The notes under the pieces: generated by a model | Seen by the model: the letters and a program-made list of their open reading frames with translations, nothing else | The model's database searches: none | What the model was told of the DNA's origin: nothing | Shown: positions 53,992 to 62,652 of the stretch, one piece after another | Position numbering within the stretch: position 1 is the first letter of the stretch | Layout: every line of letters begins with the position of its first letter | Program-made: the position numbers and the translations under genes | Assembly: GCF_002300165.1 (NCBI RefSeq) | Contig: NZ_MLCE01000002.1 | Coordinates: 97,814 to 161,813 of the forward strand | Source of the DNA: Streptomyces sp. Tue6028 | GTDB taxonomy: Bacteria; Actinomycetota; Actinomycetes; Streptomycetales; Streptomycetaceae | Length of the DNA: 64,000 bases | Reading direction: 5' to 3'

Positions 53992-54621
53992 ATGGCCACG
54001 CATCTCCAGGGCTCGCTCTTCGACCAGACCGACGAGCTCCACCTCGGTCCGTTGGACGGACTGCGCCGCACCGTCCTGGGCGACGGGGCATGGATCGACC
54101 TGCTCCCCGGCTGGCTCGGCGGCGCGGACGCGCTCTTCGCGCGGCTCGCCGCCGAGGTGCCCTGGCGGGCGGAGCGACGGCAGATGTACGAGCAGGTGGT
54201 CGACGTACCGCGACTGCTCGCCCACTACCGCGCGGACGATCCGCTGCCGCACCCCGTGCTCGACGAGGCGCGGGACGCGCTGTCCGCGCACTACGCCGAC
54301 GAACTGGGCGAGCGGTTCACCACGGCCGGCCTCTGCTACTACCGGGACGGCCGCGACAGCGTGGCCTGGCACGGGGACCGGATCGGCCGGGGCGCCCGCG
54401 AGGACACCATGGTGGCGATCCTGTCCGTGGGTGCCCCGCGCGACCTGCTGCTGCGGCCTCGGCACGGGCGGGGAGACACCGTGCGGCGGCCTCTCGGCCA
54501 CGGCGACCTGATCGTGATGGGCGGTTCCTGTCAGCGGACCTGGGAGCACGCCGTCCCCAAGTCGGCGCGCGCCACGGGACCCCGGATCAGTGTGCAGTTC
54601 CGCCCCAACGGGGTGAGCTGA
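53992..54621 (+). CDS. alkB: AlkB-like alpha-ketoglutarate-dependent DNA repair dioxygenase
   Basis: Fe(II)/2-oxoglutarate dioxygenase of 209 aa that by family removes alkyl groups from damaged bases. Iron ligands are His and Asp in AWHGDRIGRG and the distal His in TWEHAVPKS; the 2-oxoglutarate-binding Arg is in PRISVQFR. The nucleotide-recognition lid includes RQMYEQVVDVPRL. Length matches bacterial AlkB of about 210 aa. The start is fixed by the -10 element 6 nt upstream. Confidence 0.92.
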   Translation: MATHLQGSLFDQTDELHLGPLDGLRRTVLGDGAWIDLLPGWLGGADALFARLAAEVPWRAERRQMYEQVVDVPRLLAHYRADDPLPHPVLDEARDALSAHYADELGERFTTAGLCYYRDGRDSVAWHGDRIGRGAREDTMVAILSVGAPRDLLLRPRHGRGDTVRRPLGHGDLIVMGGSCQRTWEHAVPKSARATGPRISVQFRPNGVS

Positions 54622-54657
54622 GCCCGCGGCCGGCGCGAGAGCCGCGGCCGGTGCGGA

Positions 54658-55290
54658 TCACGGCGTGAGCTGGTTCTGCACCGCCGGCGCGTACCGGTCG
54701 ACGATGTCCTCGATCTCCGCGGCGCGCAGGTGCGCACCGCGCGCGATGCCGTACATGACGCCGAGTCCGAGCAGGGTGGCGACGGCGAGTTCGGCGCGCA
54801 GGCCCGCGTCGGGGCCGGTGAGTCGGTCGGCGAGACGGTCGCTGACCTGGGTGCGGAAGTTGGCGCGCAGGATGTCGCCCTGTTCTCCGTGGAGCGGGGC
54901 GAAGACGATCCGCAGGACCGGGTCGGCGCCGCGCAGGGTCTGGCCTTCGAGGAGGTGGCGGACCATGTGGCGGCCGAGGTCCGGCAAAGGCGCGTCCAGC
55001 AGGGCCTCGGCGTCCGACCCAAAGGACATCACGCGGGCGAACAGCGCGTCCTTGTTGCCGAAGTACTTGAGGATCAGCGGCGCGCTCACCCCGGCCCGCT
55101 CGGCGACCGCCTTGAGCGTGATGTCCCCGTGGGCGTGCCGGGCCAGCAGATGGCGGGCGGCGCGGAGGATGGCCGCCTTCGTCGCCTCGGCGTCGCGACG
55201 CGGCGCGGGTGTCCCCGTCACGTCGTCCTCGTGCCGGGCGCCGGCGGGGGACGCCGTGTCGCCGGGGTGCGGGGTGATCACTGTTCTCAT
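54658..55290 (-). CDS. TetR family transcriptional regulator
   Basis: Repressor of 210 aa. Helix-turn-helix ITLKAVAERAGVSAPLILKY (about 57-76), then a helical ligand domain with LLGLGVMYGIARGAHLR. ATG 55290 overlaps the MFS stop (ATGA) and has GAAGGAG just upstream within the MFS gene. It is the second gene of the exporter operon and probably represses it at the two sites before the MFS gene. Confidence 0.92.
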   Translation of the reverse strand: MRTVITPHPGDTASPAGARHEDDVTGTPAPRRDAEATKAAILRAARHLLARHAHGDITLKAVAERAGVSAPLILKYFGNKDALFARVMSFGSDAEALLDAPLPDLGRHMVRHLLEGQTLRGADPVLRIVFAPLHGEQGDILRANFRTQVSDRLADRLTGPDAGLRAELAVATLLGLGVMYGIARGAHLRAAEIEDIVDRYAPAVQNQLTP

Positions 55291-56732
55291 GCTCCTTCGA
55301 GGGCCTCGTCACGGCGGGCCCCGGTACGGCCGCGGCTGCGCCGGGTGCCGCGGGAGGCGGGGTCGCCGGGTATCGAGAGAGCGGCGGCGCAGGCCACCAG
55401 TGCGACCGTACCCGCCATCACGAAGGCCAGCAGATAGCCGTGCAGCGTGGGCACCGGGGCACCCCCGACGAGGCTCGTGTGATGCACGAGGACGGCGGCG
55501 ACCGCGGCGCTGCACACGGCCTGCCCGATGGTGCGCATCAGGACGTTGACGCCGTTGGCGGACGCGGTCTGCCCGGCCGGCACCGCCCGCAGGATCAGGG
55601 TGGGCAGGGCGGAGTAGGCGAGGGTGGTGCCGGTCGCGCAGACCGTGGCGCCCACGATGATCATCCACAGGTCGCGGCTGTCCATGATGCGCAGGAGATA
55701 GCCGAAGGCGATCACCGCCGTGCCGAGGGCCAGCGTGACGCGCGGGCCCCGGGCCGCCGATATGCGGGCCGAGACGGGCGAGAGCAGCAGCATGGTCACT
55801 CCGCCGGGCAGCAGGCACAGGCCGGTCGCGACGATGGACAGGCCGAGGCCGTAGCCGGTCGCTTCGGGAGCCTGGACCAGCTGCGCCGTCACCAGGGAGT
55901 TGCCGTAGAAGGCGAATCCGGTCAGCAGCGCCGTGATGTGCGGGAGGGCGACGCGCGGCCGGGCGGCCAGCTTCAGGTCGACCAGCGGGCGTTCGGCGCG
56001 CAGCTGCTGCCGGCACCACAGGGCGAGTATCAGGACGCAGCCGACGAAGAGGCCCACGATCCCGGGGCTGGTCCAGCCCCAGGTGCCGCCCTGGGACACG
56101 CCGAGGAGGAGGCACACGAGTCCGGCGGCCAGGCCCAGCGCGCCGAGCGTGTCGAAGCGGCCCGGCTCGCGGACGGGCGACTCGCGCACGGCCCACCAGG
56201 CGAGCGCGAGCCCGAAGGCGCCGAGCGCGGTCGTCGCCCAGAACATGGCGTGCCAGTCGGCGTACTGGACGACGAGCGCGGCGAGCGGCAGTCCGAGCGC
56301 GGCGCCGATGCCCACGGTGGAGCTCATCAGCGCGACCGCGGATCCCGTCTTCGCCGGGGGCAGTTCGTCGCGCAGGATGCTGATCGACAGCGGCACGACG
56401 GCGGCCGCCGCGCCCTGCAGGGCGCGGGCCGCGATGAGGACGCCGATGTCCGACGTGAGGGCGCACAGGAGCGAGCCGACCGTCATGAGCGCCAGGGCCA
56501 TCAGCAGGACGCGCCGCTTGCCGTACATGTCTCCCGCACGGCCGAGGACCGGCGTCAGGACGGCTCCGGACAGCAGGGTCGCCGTGACCATCCAGGAGAC
56601 CGTGCTCGCCGGGGCACCCGTCAGCCGCGGCAGGCCCGGCAGCAGCGGGACCACCACGGTCTGCATGACGGCCATGAGGATGCCGCCGAAGGCCAGGACG
56701 GGGACGGTGAGCCGGTCCCGCAGGGCTGTCAT
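55287..56732 (-). CDS. MFS drug exporter, DHA2-like (14 TM)
   Basis: Inner-membrane proton-driven exporter of 481 aa with about 14 hydrophobic helices. TM1 has LAFGGILMAVMQTVVVPLLP, and the TM2-3 loop is LGRAGDMYGKRRVLLMALAL (motif A). A C-terminal basic tail (SRGTRRSRGRTGARRDE) is cytoplasmic. ATG 56732 follows TGGAG; an in-frame ATG at 56750 is less likely. It shares a transcript with the downstream TetR gene. Two tandem palindromes precede it. Substrate unknown. Confidence 0.92.
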   Translation of the reverse strand: MTALRDRLTVPVLAFGGILMAVMQTVVVPLLPGLPRLTGAPASTVSWMVTATLLSGAVLTPVLGRAGDMYGKRRVLLMALALMTVGSLLCALTSDIGVLIAARALQGAAAAVVPLSISILRDELPPAKTGSAVALMSSTVGIGAALGLPLAALVVQYADWHAMFWATTALGAFGLALAWWAVRESPVREPGRFDTLGALGLAAGLVCLLLGVSQGGTWGWTSPGIVGLFVGCVLILALWCRQQLRAERPLVDLKLAARPRVALPHITALLTGFAFYGNSLVTAQLVQAPEATGYGLGLSIVATGLCLLPGGVTMLLLSPVSARISAARGPRVTLALGTAVIAFGYLLRIMDSRDLWMIIVGATVCATGTTLAYSALPTLILRAVPAGQTASANGVNVLMRTIGQAVCSAAVAAVLVHHTSLVGGAPVPTLHGYLLAFVMAGTVALVACAAALSIPGDPASRGTRRSRGRTGARRDEALEGA

Positions 56733-56760
56733 GGGTGCTCCAGAAGTCAATGCGGAAACC

Positions 56761-56802
56761 AGGTGAATTCATATTCACCTTATCGGTGAATCATCATTCA
56801 CC
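56761..56802. promoter_or_regulatory. Two tandem TetR operators, GGTGAAT-N4-ATTCACC
   Basis: Site 1 is AGGTGAAT-N4-ATTCACCT (56761-56780) and site 2 is GGTGAAT-N4-ATTCACC (56785-56802). Centres are 23 bp apart. They lie 29-70 bp before the MFS start and match the palindrome size bound by TetR dimers. Confidence 0.85.
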
Positions 56803-56836
56803 CAACCGCGCGTCCTCCTGGAGACCGCTTCGGCCG

Positions 56837-58039
56837 CTACGGGCGGGAGCGTGACTGCACCGTGCGGGCCACTCGCGGCCCCAGCCAGCGCTTGAAGCGG
56901 CGCAGCACTTCCAGCCGCCCCGCCGCGCGGTCCATGCGGTAGTACAGCTGCGGCGGCACGTAAGGAAGCAGCGGCGAGTGCCGTTGGCCGAGCAGGGCGA
57001 ACATCTGCGCCGGTGGGAGGCCGATGTAGCGCGGGAGGTTCTCGTACCACTGGGCGCTGAGACGGGCCGCGCTCTGCACCGGCAGGAGCGCGGACCTGCG
57101 CTCCTGCTCGTAGTGGGCGAGGGCGGACTCCATCTCCGGGTGCTCGCGCAGCGCTCGGGCGAGGCTGATGGCGTCCTCCAGGGCGAGGGTGGTGCCGGCG
57201 CCGATCGAGTAGTGGGTGGTGTGGGCGGCGTCGCCGATCAGGACCAGGTTGCCGTGGTGCCAGGTCCGGTTGACCAGGGTGCGGAAGGTGAGCCACTGGG
57301 CGGTGCCGTCGGCCTGTGCCCGGCCGATCAGCGGGTGTCCGTCCAGCAGGTCGGCGAAGAGCTTCTCCAGGACGGCGAGCCCCTCCGCCTCGTCCGCCCG
57401 GTCGAGCCCGAGACCGGTCCAGGTCCGCGGGGCGCACTCCACGACACAGGTACTGGCGTCCTCGCCGAACCCGTAGGCGTAGCACCAGATCCACCCGTGG
57501 CCGGTCTCGACGAAGGCGAAGGTGAAGGAGTCGAAGACCTTGGTGGTGCCGAGCCAGATGTAGCGGTTCTGCCCATGGGTGAGTTCGGGGCCGAAGTGCT
57601 GGGCGCGGCGGTCGCGGAGCGTGCTGTTCACGCCGTCTCCGGCGACGACGAGGTGCGCGTCGGGCAGCGGGTCGGCCGGAACCTCGTGCTCGAACTCGAC
57701 GCGCACGCCGAGGGTCCGGGCCCGTTCGGCGAGCAGGTCGAGGAGCCGGCGTCGGCCGATGCCGAAGCCTTCGTCGCCGTGGTGCACCGTCGTGCGGTCC
57801 CCCACGTGGGCGACTCCGTCGCTCCAGCGGACCGATGCCTCGGCGACGGCGCGCGCCGACTCGGGATCGCCGTCGCGGAGTTGGTCCAGCAAGGAGGACC
57901 AGTAGGTCACCCCCCAGCCGTACGTGGATCCGGCCGGGTTCCGCTCGTGGACGGTGATGTCGTGGGACGGGTCCTGGCGCTTCATCAGGATCGAGAAGTA
58001 CAGGCTGGCGGGTCCGCCGCCGACGCACGCGATCTTCAC
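56837..58039 (-). CDS. FAD-dependent aromatic monooxygenase
   Basis: Flavoprotein hydroxylase of 400 aa. FAD motifs are IACVGGGPASLYFSILMKRQ (about 3-22), DAHLVVAGDGVNSTLR (DG motif) and NLVLIGDAAHTTHYSIGAGT (GD motif). The N-terminus, with NPAGSTYGWGVTYWSSLL, resembles salicylyl-CoA and anthraniloyl-CoA hydroxylases, suggesting a CoA-thioester or aromatic acid substrate. GTG 58039 is chosen, 6 nt after AAGGGGA. It is divergent from the tyrosinase operon; whether the two phenol-oxidising systems cooperate is unknown. Confidence 0.88.
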   Translation of the reverse strand: MKIACVGGGPASLYFSILMKRQDPSHDITVHERNPAGSTYGWGVTYWSSLLDQLRDGDPESARAVAEASVRWSDGVAHVGDRTTVHHGDEGFGIGRRRLLDLLAERARTLGVRVEFEHEVPADPLPDAHLVVAGDGVNSTLRDRRAQHFGPELTHGQNRYIWLGTTKVFDSFTFAFVETGHGWIWCYAYGFGEDASTCVVECAPRTWTGLGLDRADEAEGLAVLEKLFADLLDGHPLIGRAQADGTAQWLTFRTLVNRTWHHGNLVLIGDAAHTTHYSIGAGTTLALEDAISLARALREHPEMESALAHYEQERRSALLPVQSAARLSAQWYENLPRYIGLPPAQMFALLGQRHSPLLPYVPPQLYYRMDRAAGRLEVLRRFKRWLGPRVARTVQSRSRP

Positions 58040-58400
58040 GCGCACTCCCCTTTTGTCGCACAGAGCGGTCGATTGGCCACGAAGAGTAGCAGGAGGCGAC
58101 ATTCCACGGATCACGGCGGAACGCGGGCCCGGATCGCGTCAGTCTGTGCGCGTGAGCCGCACCACTCACAGAGGAACGGCGCCGCAAGATCATCGACAGC
58201 GGACCCGCGCACGGGAGGAATTCCTCCCTCCGGCGACCGCCGGACGCCCCGCACAGCAAGATCATCTTCGTTCAATCTTGCACCGCATGTACGTGATTGT
58301 CCTGATCGCAGCCAACCGACATTCGGCGATTTCTCCCGCTCTTTGACGACCCGATAGGCATAACGGGTCATCTACCGAGCCGATCAACGGAGGAATCCGC
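58040..58400. promoter_or_regulatory. Divergent control region of the monooxygenase and melC genes
   Basis: The 361-bp gap shows no convincing gene. It holds a 16-bp perfect palindrome GGGAGGAATTCCTCCC (58213-58228) and an 11-bp direct repeat GCAAGATCATC (58184-58194, 58256-58266). The second copy also forms the inverted repeat GCAAGAT-N12-ATCTTGC (58256-58281). A TTGACG at 58343-58348 could be a melC1 -35. GGAGG at 58390-58394 is the melC1 ribosome site. Confidence 0.6.
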
Positions 58401-58781
58401 ATGCCGGAACTCACTCGTCGCCGCGCCCTCGGTGCCGCGGCAGCTCTCACCGCCGCGGCCGGTGCCGCCGCGGTCACCGCGACCCCGGCGACCGCCGCAC
58501 CGACGCCGGACCATCACCACGGCGGACAGCCCGAGTCCTTCGACGAGGTGTACCGGGGCCGCCGCATACAGGGCCGCCCCGCGACCGGCGGCGGACACCA
58601 CCACGGCGCCGGATACGCCGTGTTCATCGACGGCGTGGAACTGCACGTGATGCAGAACGCCGACGGCAGCTGGATCAGCGTCGTCAGCCACTACGACCCG
58701 GTCGCCACCCCGCGTGCCGCCGCACGCGCCGCGGTCGTCGAGCTCCAGGGCGCTCCGCTGGTCCCCTTCAACGGCAACTGA
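58401..58781 (+). CDS. melC1: Tyrosinase cofactor MelC1 (copper chaperone)
   Basis: Delivers copper to apotyrosinase and assists its export; 126 aa. A twin-arginine signal ([12 protein letters not shown], then an Ala-rich core) covers about residues 5-33; since tyrosinase itself lacks a signal, this signal carries the complex. Conserved features are [13 protein letters not shown], two histidine clusters (HHHGG and HHHG) and [23 protein letters not shown] 58401 follows GGAGG. The melC2 gene starts 32 nt downstream. Confidence 0.95.
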   Translation: MPELTRRRALGAAAALTAAAGAAAVTATPATAAPTPDHHHGGQPESFDEVYRGRRIQGRPATGGGHHHGAGYAVFIDGVELHVMQNADGSWISVVSHYDPVATPRAAARAAVVELQGAPLVPFNGN

Positions 58782-58813
58782 ACCACCCGCAAGCAGATCG
58801 TGGAGTCCCGCAC

Positions 58814-59638
58814 ATGACCGTACGCAAGAACCAGGCGAACCTGACCGCAGACGAGAAGCGGCGCTTCGTCGACGCGCTGGTGCAGCTCAAGCGCAGTGGC
58901 CGCTACGACGCCTTCGTGACGACGCACAACGCCTTCATCCTCGGTGACACCGACAACGGCGAACGGACGGGCCACCGTTCACCGTCGTTCCTGCCCTGGC
59001 ATCGCAGATTCCTCATCGAGTTCGAGCAGGCGCTGCAGTCCGTGGACGCCTCCGTCGCGCTGCCGTACTGGGACTGGAGCACCGACCGCACGACGCGCTC
59101 CTCGCTGTGGGCGCCCGACTTCCTCGGCGGCACCGGGCGCAGCCTCGACGGACGGGTGACGGACGGCCCGTTCGCGGCCTCCTCGGGCAACTGGCCGATC
59201 AACGTACGTGTCGACAGCCGCACTTATCTGCGCCGCTCGCTCGGCGCCGGTGTGCGGGAGCTGCCCACGCGGGCCGAGGTGGAGTCGGTGCTCGCCATGA
59301 CGACGTACGACATGGCTCCCTGGAACAGTTCCTCGGACGGCTTCCGCAACCACCTCGAAGGCTGGCGCGGCGTCAACCTCCACAACCGGGTGCATGTGTG
59401 GGTGGGCGGCCAGATGGCCACCGGGGTCTCCCCCAACGACCCGGTCTTCTGGCTCCACCACGCCTACATAGACAAGCTGTGGGCGGACTGGCAGCGTCGG
59501 CACCCGAACTCCGGCTATCTGCCGCTCGCCGGCACCCCGAACGTGGTGGACGTGGGGGAGACGATGAAGCCGTGGAACGACGTGCGGCCGTCGGACCTGC
59601 TGGACCACACCAAGTTCTACACGTTCGACACGGCCTGA
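58814..59638 (+). CDS. melC2: Tyrosinase MelC2
   Basis: Type-3 copper enzyme oxidising tyrosine to dopaquinone for melanin; 274 aa, the usual Streptomyces length. CuA ligands are His38 (TTHNAF), His54 (GHRS) and His63 (PWHRRFL). CuB ligands are the two His in LHNRVHVWVGG and the His in FWLHHAYIDKLW, consistent with His190/194/216 of known enzymes. Export depends on the MelC1 Tat signal. The pair suggests that the strain can make extracellular melanin. Confidence 0.96.
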   Translation: MTVRKNQANLTADEKRRFVDALVQLKRSGRYDAFVTTHNAFILGDTDNGERTGHRSPSFLPWHRRFLIEFEQALQSVDASVALPYWDWSTDRTTRSSLWAPDFLGGTGRSLDGRVTDGPFAASSGNWPINVRVDSRTYLRRSLGAGVRELPTRAEVESVLAMTTYDMAPWNSSSDGFRNHLEGWRGVNLHNRVHVWVGGQMATGVSPNDPVFWLHHAYIDKLWADWQRRHPNSGYLPLAGTPNVVDVGETMKPWNDVRPSDLLDHTKFYTFDTA

Positions 59639-59693
59639 CCGGGCCCGCTCCGGCCCGGTGGATCACTCCCGCGCTCGCGCGGGACACGCGGCC

Positions 59694-59719
59694 CCGGCCG
59701 TCGCCGTCGCGACGGCCGG
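59694..59719. terminator. 11-bp hairpin between melC2 and rnhA
   Basis: CCGGCCGTCGC (59694-59704) and GCGACGGCCGG (59709-59719) pair perfectly around a CGTC loop. It lies between two convergent stops (59638 and 59736). Confidence 0.85.
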
Positions 59720-59735
59720 TCCGTACTGCCGGGCC

Positions 59736-60422
59736 TCAGGCCGCGCCCGTCCGGCACTCCGGGTGCCCCCAGCCCTCCGCGTTCTTGGCGATGGACTCGC
59801 CCGCCGCGTAGGAACGGCCGCAGACGCAGCGGCCGGGGAACTTCGCCTTGATGGTGCGGGTCGACGTGCCCGTCCGCGTGGGCCTGGCGGAGGCGCGGCG
59901 CCGGGCCGACGAGGCCGGGGCGGGGGTGTCCGGGGAGGGCGGCGGCTCCGGGGACCCCAGGTCACTGCCCGCGGGCTGCTGCACCACCGCGGCCTGGCTC
60001 GCCGCCCGGTCGGCGAAGTCGTTGAGCCGGTCGCCGTCCACCTGGTGCGCCGGGACGTAGCGGAACTCCACGGTGCGGCCGTCGAGGAGCTCGTCGATAC
60101 GGGCGACGAGCTCCTGATTGGCGACGGGCTTCCCGGCGGCCGTCTTCCAGCCCTTGCGCTTCCAGCCGGGCAGCCAGGTGGTGACGGCCTTCATCGCGTA
60201 CTGGGAGTCCATCCGGATCTCCAGCGGCACATCGGGCGCGACGGCCGTCAACAGGCGCTCCAGCGCGGTCAGTTCGGCGACATTGTTGGTCGCCGTGCCC
60301 AGCGGGCCGGCCTCCCAGCGGGTGGGGCTCTCGTCCCCGTCGGCGACGACCCAGGCCCATCCGGCGGGTCCCGGGTTTCCCTTCGAGGCCCCGTCGCAGG
60401 CGGCCACAACACGTTCAGGCAT
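59736..60422 (-). CDS. rnhA: Ribonuclease HI with C-terminal Cys/His zinc-ribbon-like motif
   Basis: Cleaves RNA in RNA:DNA hybrids; 228 aa. The catalytic acids are Asp in AACDGASKGNPG, Glu in NNVAELTALE, Asp in IRMDSQYAMK and the last Asp in DRLNDFADRAA; the basic loop WLPGWKRKGWKT is present. After the RNase H domain (about 1-145) a Pro/Ser/Ala/Arg linker leads to RCVCGRSYAAGESI and WGHPECR, a likely metal-binding or nucleic-acid-contact motif. ATG 60422 follows GAGG. A 31-bp tandem repeat lies just upstream. Confidence 0.92.
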   Translation of the reverse strand: MPERVVAACDGASKGNPGPAGWAWVVADGDESPTRWEAGPLGTATNNVAELTALERLLTAVAPDVPLEIRMDSQYAMKAVTTWLPGWKRKGWKTAAGKPVANQELVARIDELLDGRTVEFRYVPAHQVDGDRLNDFADRAASQAAVVQQPAGSDLGSPEPPPSPDTPAPASSARRRASARPTRTGTSTRTIKAKFPGRCVCGRSYAAGESIAKNAEGWGHPECRTGAA

Positions 60423-60449
60423 GGCCTCGATCATGCCACGCGCCGACGA

Positions 60450-60567
60450 GTGCGGGAGCCCGGGCGGGAGCCTGGTGCCGGTGCGGGAGCCGGGGCGGGA
60501 GCCTGGTGCCGGTGCGGGAGCCCGGGCGGGAGCCTGGTGCCGGTGCGGGAGCCCCGCGCCGATGCCG
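60450..60567. repeat. 31-bp tandem repeat array (three units plus a decayed fourth)
   Basis: Units start at 60450, 60481 and 60512, each 31 bp and nearly identical (GTGCGGGAGCC core, differing at one position in the second). A partial diverged unit runs from 60543. The array occupies the gap between the DUF5937 gene stop and the rnhA start. Copies abut with no unique spacers. A unit length not divisible by three fits non-coding DNA. Confidence 0.9.
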
Positions 60568-60608
60568 GTGTCGGTGCTGGTGTCGGTGCCGGGGGCCGGG
60601 GCGAGGGC

Positions 60609-61607
60609 TCACCCGGCCCCGGAAGAACTGCCCGTGCCCAGCAGCCGCAGTCCCAGGAGGGTCGCCGTGTGCAGGACGTACTTGCCGTCGCGGTGGCTCG
60701 CCAGGAGACCGCCGTCGCGCAGGACGCCGATCTGGTAGCTGGCGCTGGGCAAGGCGATCCCCACCGCCCGCGCCACCTCCGACGTGGAGCGCGGGCCGCC
60801 GTCCGCGACCTCGGCGAGTACGGCGGTCCGGGTGCGGCCCAGCAGGCGTTCCAGTCCGTCGTCCGTGGTCGTGGCGACGGTGAGCGGGGCCTTCGCCACC
60901 GGGTAGACGAGCACCGGATCCAGGCCCGGATCGGCCAGCGCGGTCGGCCGGCGCCAGCAGAAGTACGACGGGACGAGCAGCAGGCCACGCCCCTCCAGGT
61001 GCAGATCGCGCTCGGTGGGATAGTCCACTTCGAGCACCGGGGCCCGCCAGCGTGCCAGCGGCCCCATGCCGGCGAGGAGGGCCTGCGTACCGCCGTCGAG
61101 CAGGGCCCGGGAGCGCACGTCGACATCGTTGCCGACGGCCGTGCGGATGTGCGGCCAGTACGGCTCCAGCAGGGTGCGGAAGTAGGTACCGAGAGCGACG
61201 GTCAGGGGCCTGAGCCCGTCGCCGCCGGGCCGGCCCAGCGAGGTCGTCCACGCGGGCAGCGGGCGCGCCTCGGCCAGTCGCGTCAGCTCGCGGGTCAGCC
61301 GCGCACGAGGCGTGCCCCGTAACTCGTCCAGGCCCGCGGCGAGGCCACCACCGGTGACCGGCGGCGTGAGGAAGTCCGGGATGTAGCCGGCCGCCGGGAT
61401 CAGCGCGCGCAGCGGGCCCAGCGCGCGGCCCGCGGCGGCGTCCTGGGAGAGACGCTCACGGGCCGCGCGCCGCCAGTGGCCGAAGTCCAGCGGCCCCTGC
61501 CCCGTCTCCAACCGGCAGACGCTGCAGACCAGTTCCCACAGCGGATCGGGCTGCCGGGCGACGCGGATGTTCTGAAGATCGGTCGACGTGAAGTGAATGC
61601 GGAGCAT
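60609..61607 (-). CDS. DUF5937 / ArsR-type winged-helix regulator
   Basis: Putative regulator of 332 aa. The N-terminal 250 residues (MLRIHFTSTDLQNIRVARQP, then WELVCSV; GRGLLLVPSYFCWRRPTAL) match the DUF5937-type domain as I recall it. The C-terminal winged helix (about 255-325) reads RTAVLAEVADGGPRSTSEVA and GIALPSASYQIGVLRDGGLL, typical of ArsR-like repressors, without an obvious metal-thiolate site. ATG 61607 follows GGAAGAG. Target unknown. Confidence 0.85.
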   Translation of the reverse strand: MLRIHFTSTDLQNIRVARQPDPLWELVCSVCRLETGQGPLDFGHWRRAARERLSQDAAAGRALGPLRALIPAAGYIPDFLTPPVTGGGLAAGLDELRGTPRARLTRELTRLAEARPLPAWTTSLGRPGGDGLRPLTVALGTYFRTLLEPYWPHIRTAVGNDVDVRSRALLDGGTQALLAGMGPLARWRAPVLEVDYPTERDLHLEGRGLLLVPSYFCWRRPTALADPGLDPVLVYPVAKAPLTVATTTDDGLERLLGRTRTAVLAEVADGGPRSTSEVARAVGIALPSASYQIGVLRDGGLLASHRDGKYVLHTATLLGLRLLGTGSSSGAG

Positions 61608-61715
61608 GCGGTCTCTTCCACTCGCCCTTCCTCGTGCCGGCTCGGCCCCTGAGCGCCGTCGCCACAAGGAGGGACGAATACCGCATCCGCGCGGTTGCCC
61701 TCGTGGGGCGGCGCC

Positions 61716-62513
61716 TCAGGACACCTCGTTCATCGTCGGCATCTCCCCCTGGGTGGTGCTCACGTCGATGACGGAGAAGGACGCGCCCTGCGGGTCGCTG
61801 AGCGCCGCGAACCGGCCGAACGGGCTGTCCATGGGCCCGAACCGCAGGACGGCGCCGCGCTCGGTCGCCTTCGCCACGGCCGCGTCGCAGTCCTCGACGG
61901 TGAAGTACACGTTGACGTACGGCGGCACCTCGGGCGGGAACTCGTCCGTCATCTTCATCCGGCCCAGGACAGGGTTCTCCCCCACGCTGAAGATCCGGTA
62001 GTCGGTGTTGTCGTCGTCCATCTGCCGTGCGCTGAGCGGGAAGACGGCCGGGAAGAAGGCGTCGGACTTCTCCGGTTCACGGGTGAACAGCTCGGCCCAC
62101 GCGTACGCGCCCGGTTCGGCGACCGCCTCGAAGCCCTCGTGGGTGCCGCCCTGCCAGACGCCGAACACGGCGCCGCTCGGGTCGCGGGCCAGCGCCATCG
62201 TGCCGAACTCGCCGACCTGCATCGGCTCCATCAGCACCTCGCCGCCGTTGTCCCTGATCTTGGTGGCGGTGGCGGCGGCATCGGGTGAGGAGAAGTACAG
62301 GCACCAGGCCGACTGGCCCTCCTGCCCGGGCATCGGCGGCACGACCGCGGCCACCGACTTGCCGTTCGCGTACGCCTGCGTGTAGTTGCCGTACTCCGAC
62401 GACGACTCGCCGAACGTCCAGCCCAGCACGTCACTGTAGAAACTCTTCGCTCCCTCGACATCGCTGAACATCGCGTCCGCCCAGCAGGGCGTTCCTTCGG
62501 GCTGTACGGCCAT
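61716..62513 (-). CDS. VOC family protein with two glyoxalase-like domains
   Basis: Protein of 265 aa made of two betaalphabetabetabeta modules (about 5-125 and 135-255): [20 protein letters not shown] starts the first and [20 protein letters not shown] the second; [20 protein letters not shown] and [15 protein letters not shown] close them. It resembles the actinobacterial CFP30B-like hydrolase/glyoxalase group, whose substrate is unclear. ATG 62513 follows GAAGG. It is divergent from the alcohol dehydrogenase gene. Confidence 0.9.
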   Translation of the reverse strand: MAVQPEGTPCWADAMFSDVEGAKSFYSDVLGWTFGESSSEYGNYTQAYANGKSVAAVVPPMPGQEGQSAWCLYFSSPDAAATATKIRDNGGEVLMEPMQVGEFGTMALARDPSGAVFGVWQGGTHEGFEAVAEPGAYAWAELFTREPEKSDAFFPAVFPLSARQMDDDNTDYRIFSVGENPVLGRMKMTDEFPPEVPPYVNVYFTVEDCDAAVAKATERGAVLRFGPMDSPFGRFAALSDPQGASFSVIDVSTTQGEMPTMNEVS

Positions 62514-62652
62514 GACGTCGACCTTCTCCTGCTCGGTGACCGGGTGTGCGCCTTTCACGCTAGCCAGGCTCCGCGTGGGCCGCGCGCCGAGCGGGAGCGG
62601 CCGCAGGACACTGGTGAACGGGCACAGTGTCGTCGACGGAACGAGGCACGTG

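Noticed and set aside
54624..54656. CCGCGGCCGG repeats between alkB and tetR as a terminator
   Set aside because: The two copies are direct repeats of a partly self-complementary GC string; no single clear hairpin could be drawn.
60450..60567. Possible CRISPR array
   Set aside because: The 31-bp units abut directly with no unique spacers and there are no cas genes; it is a tandem repeat.
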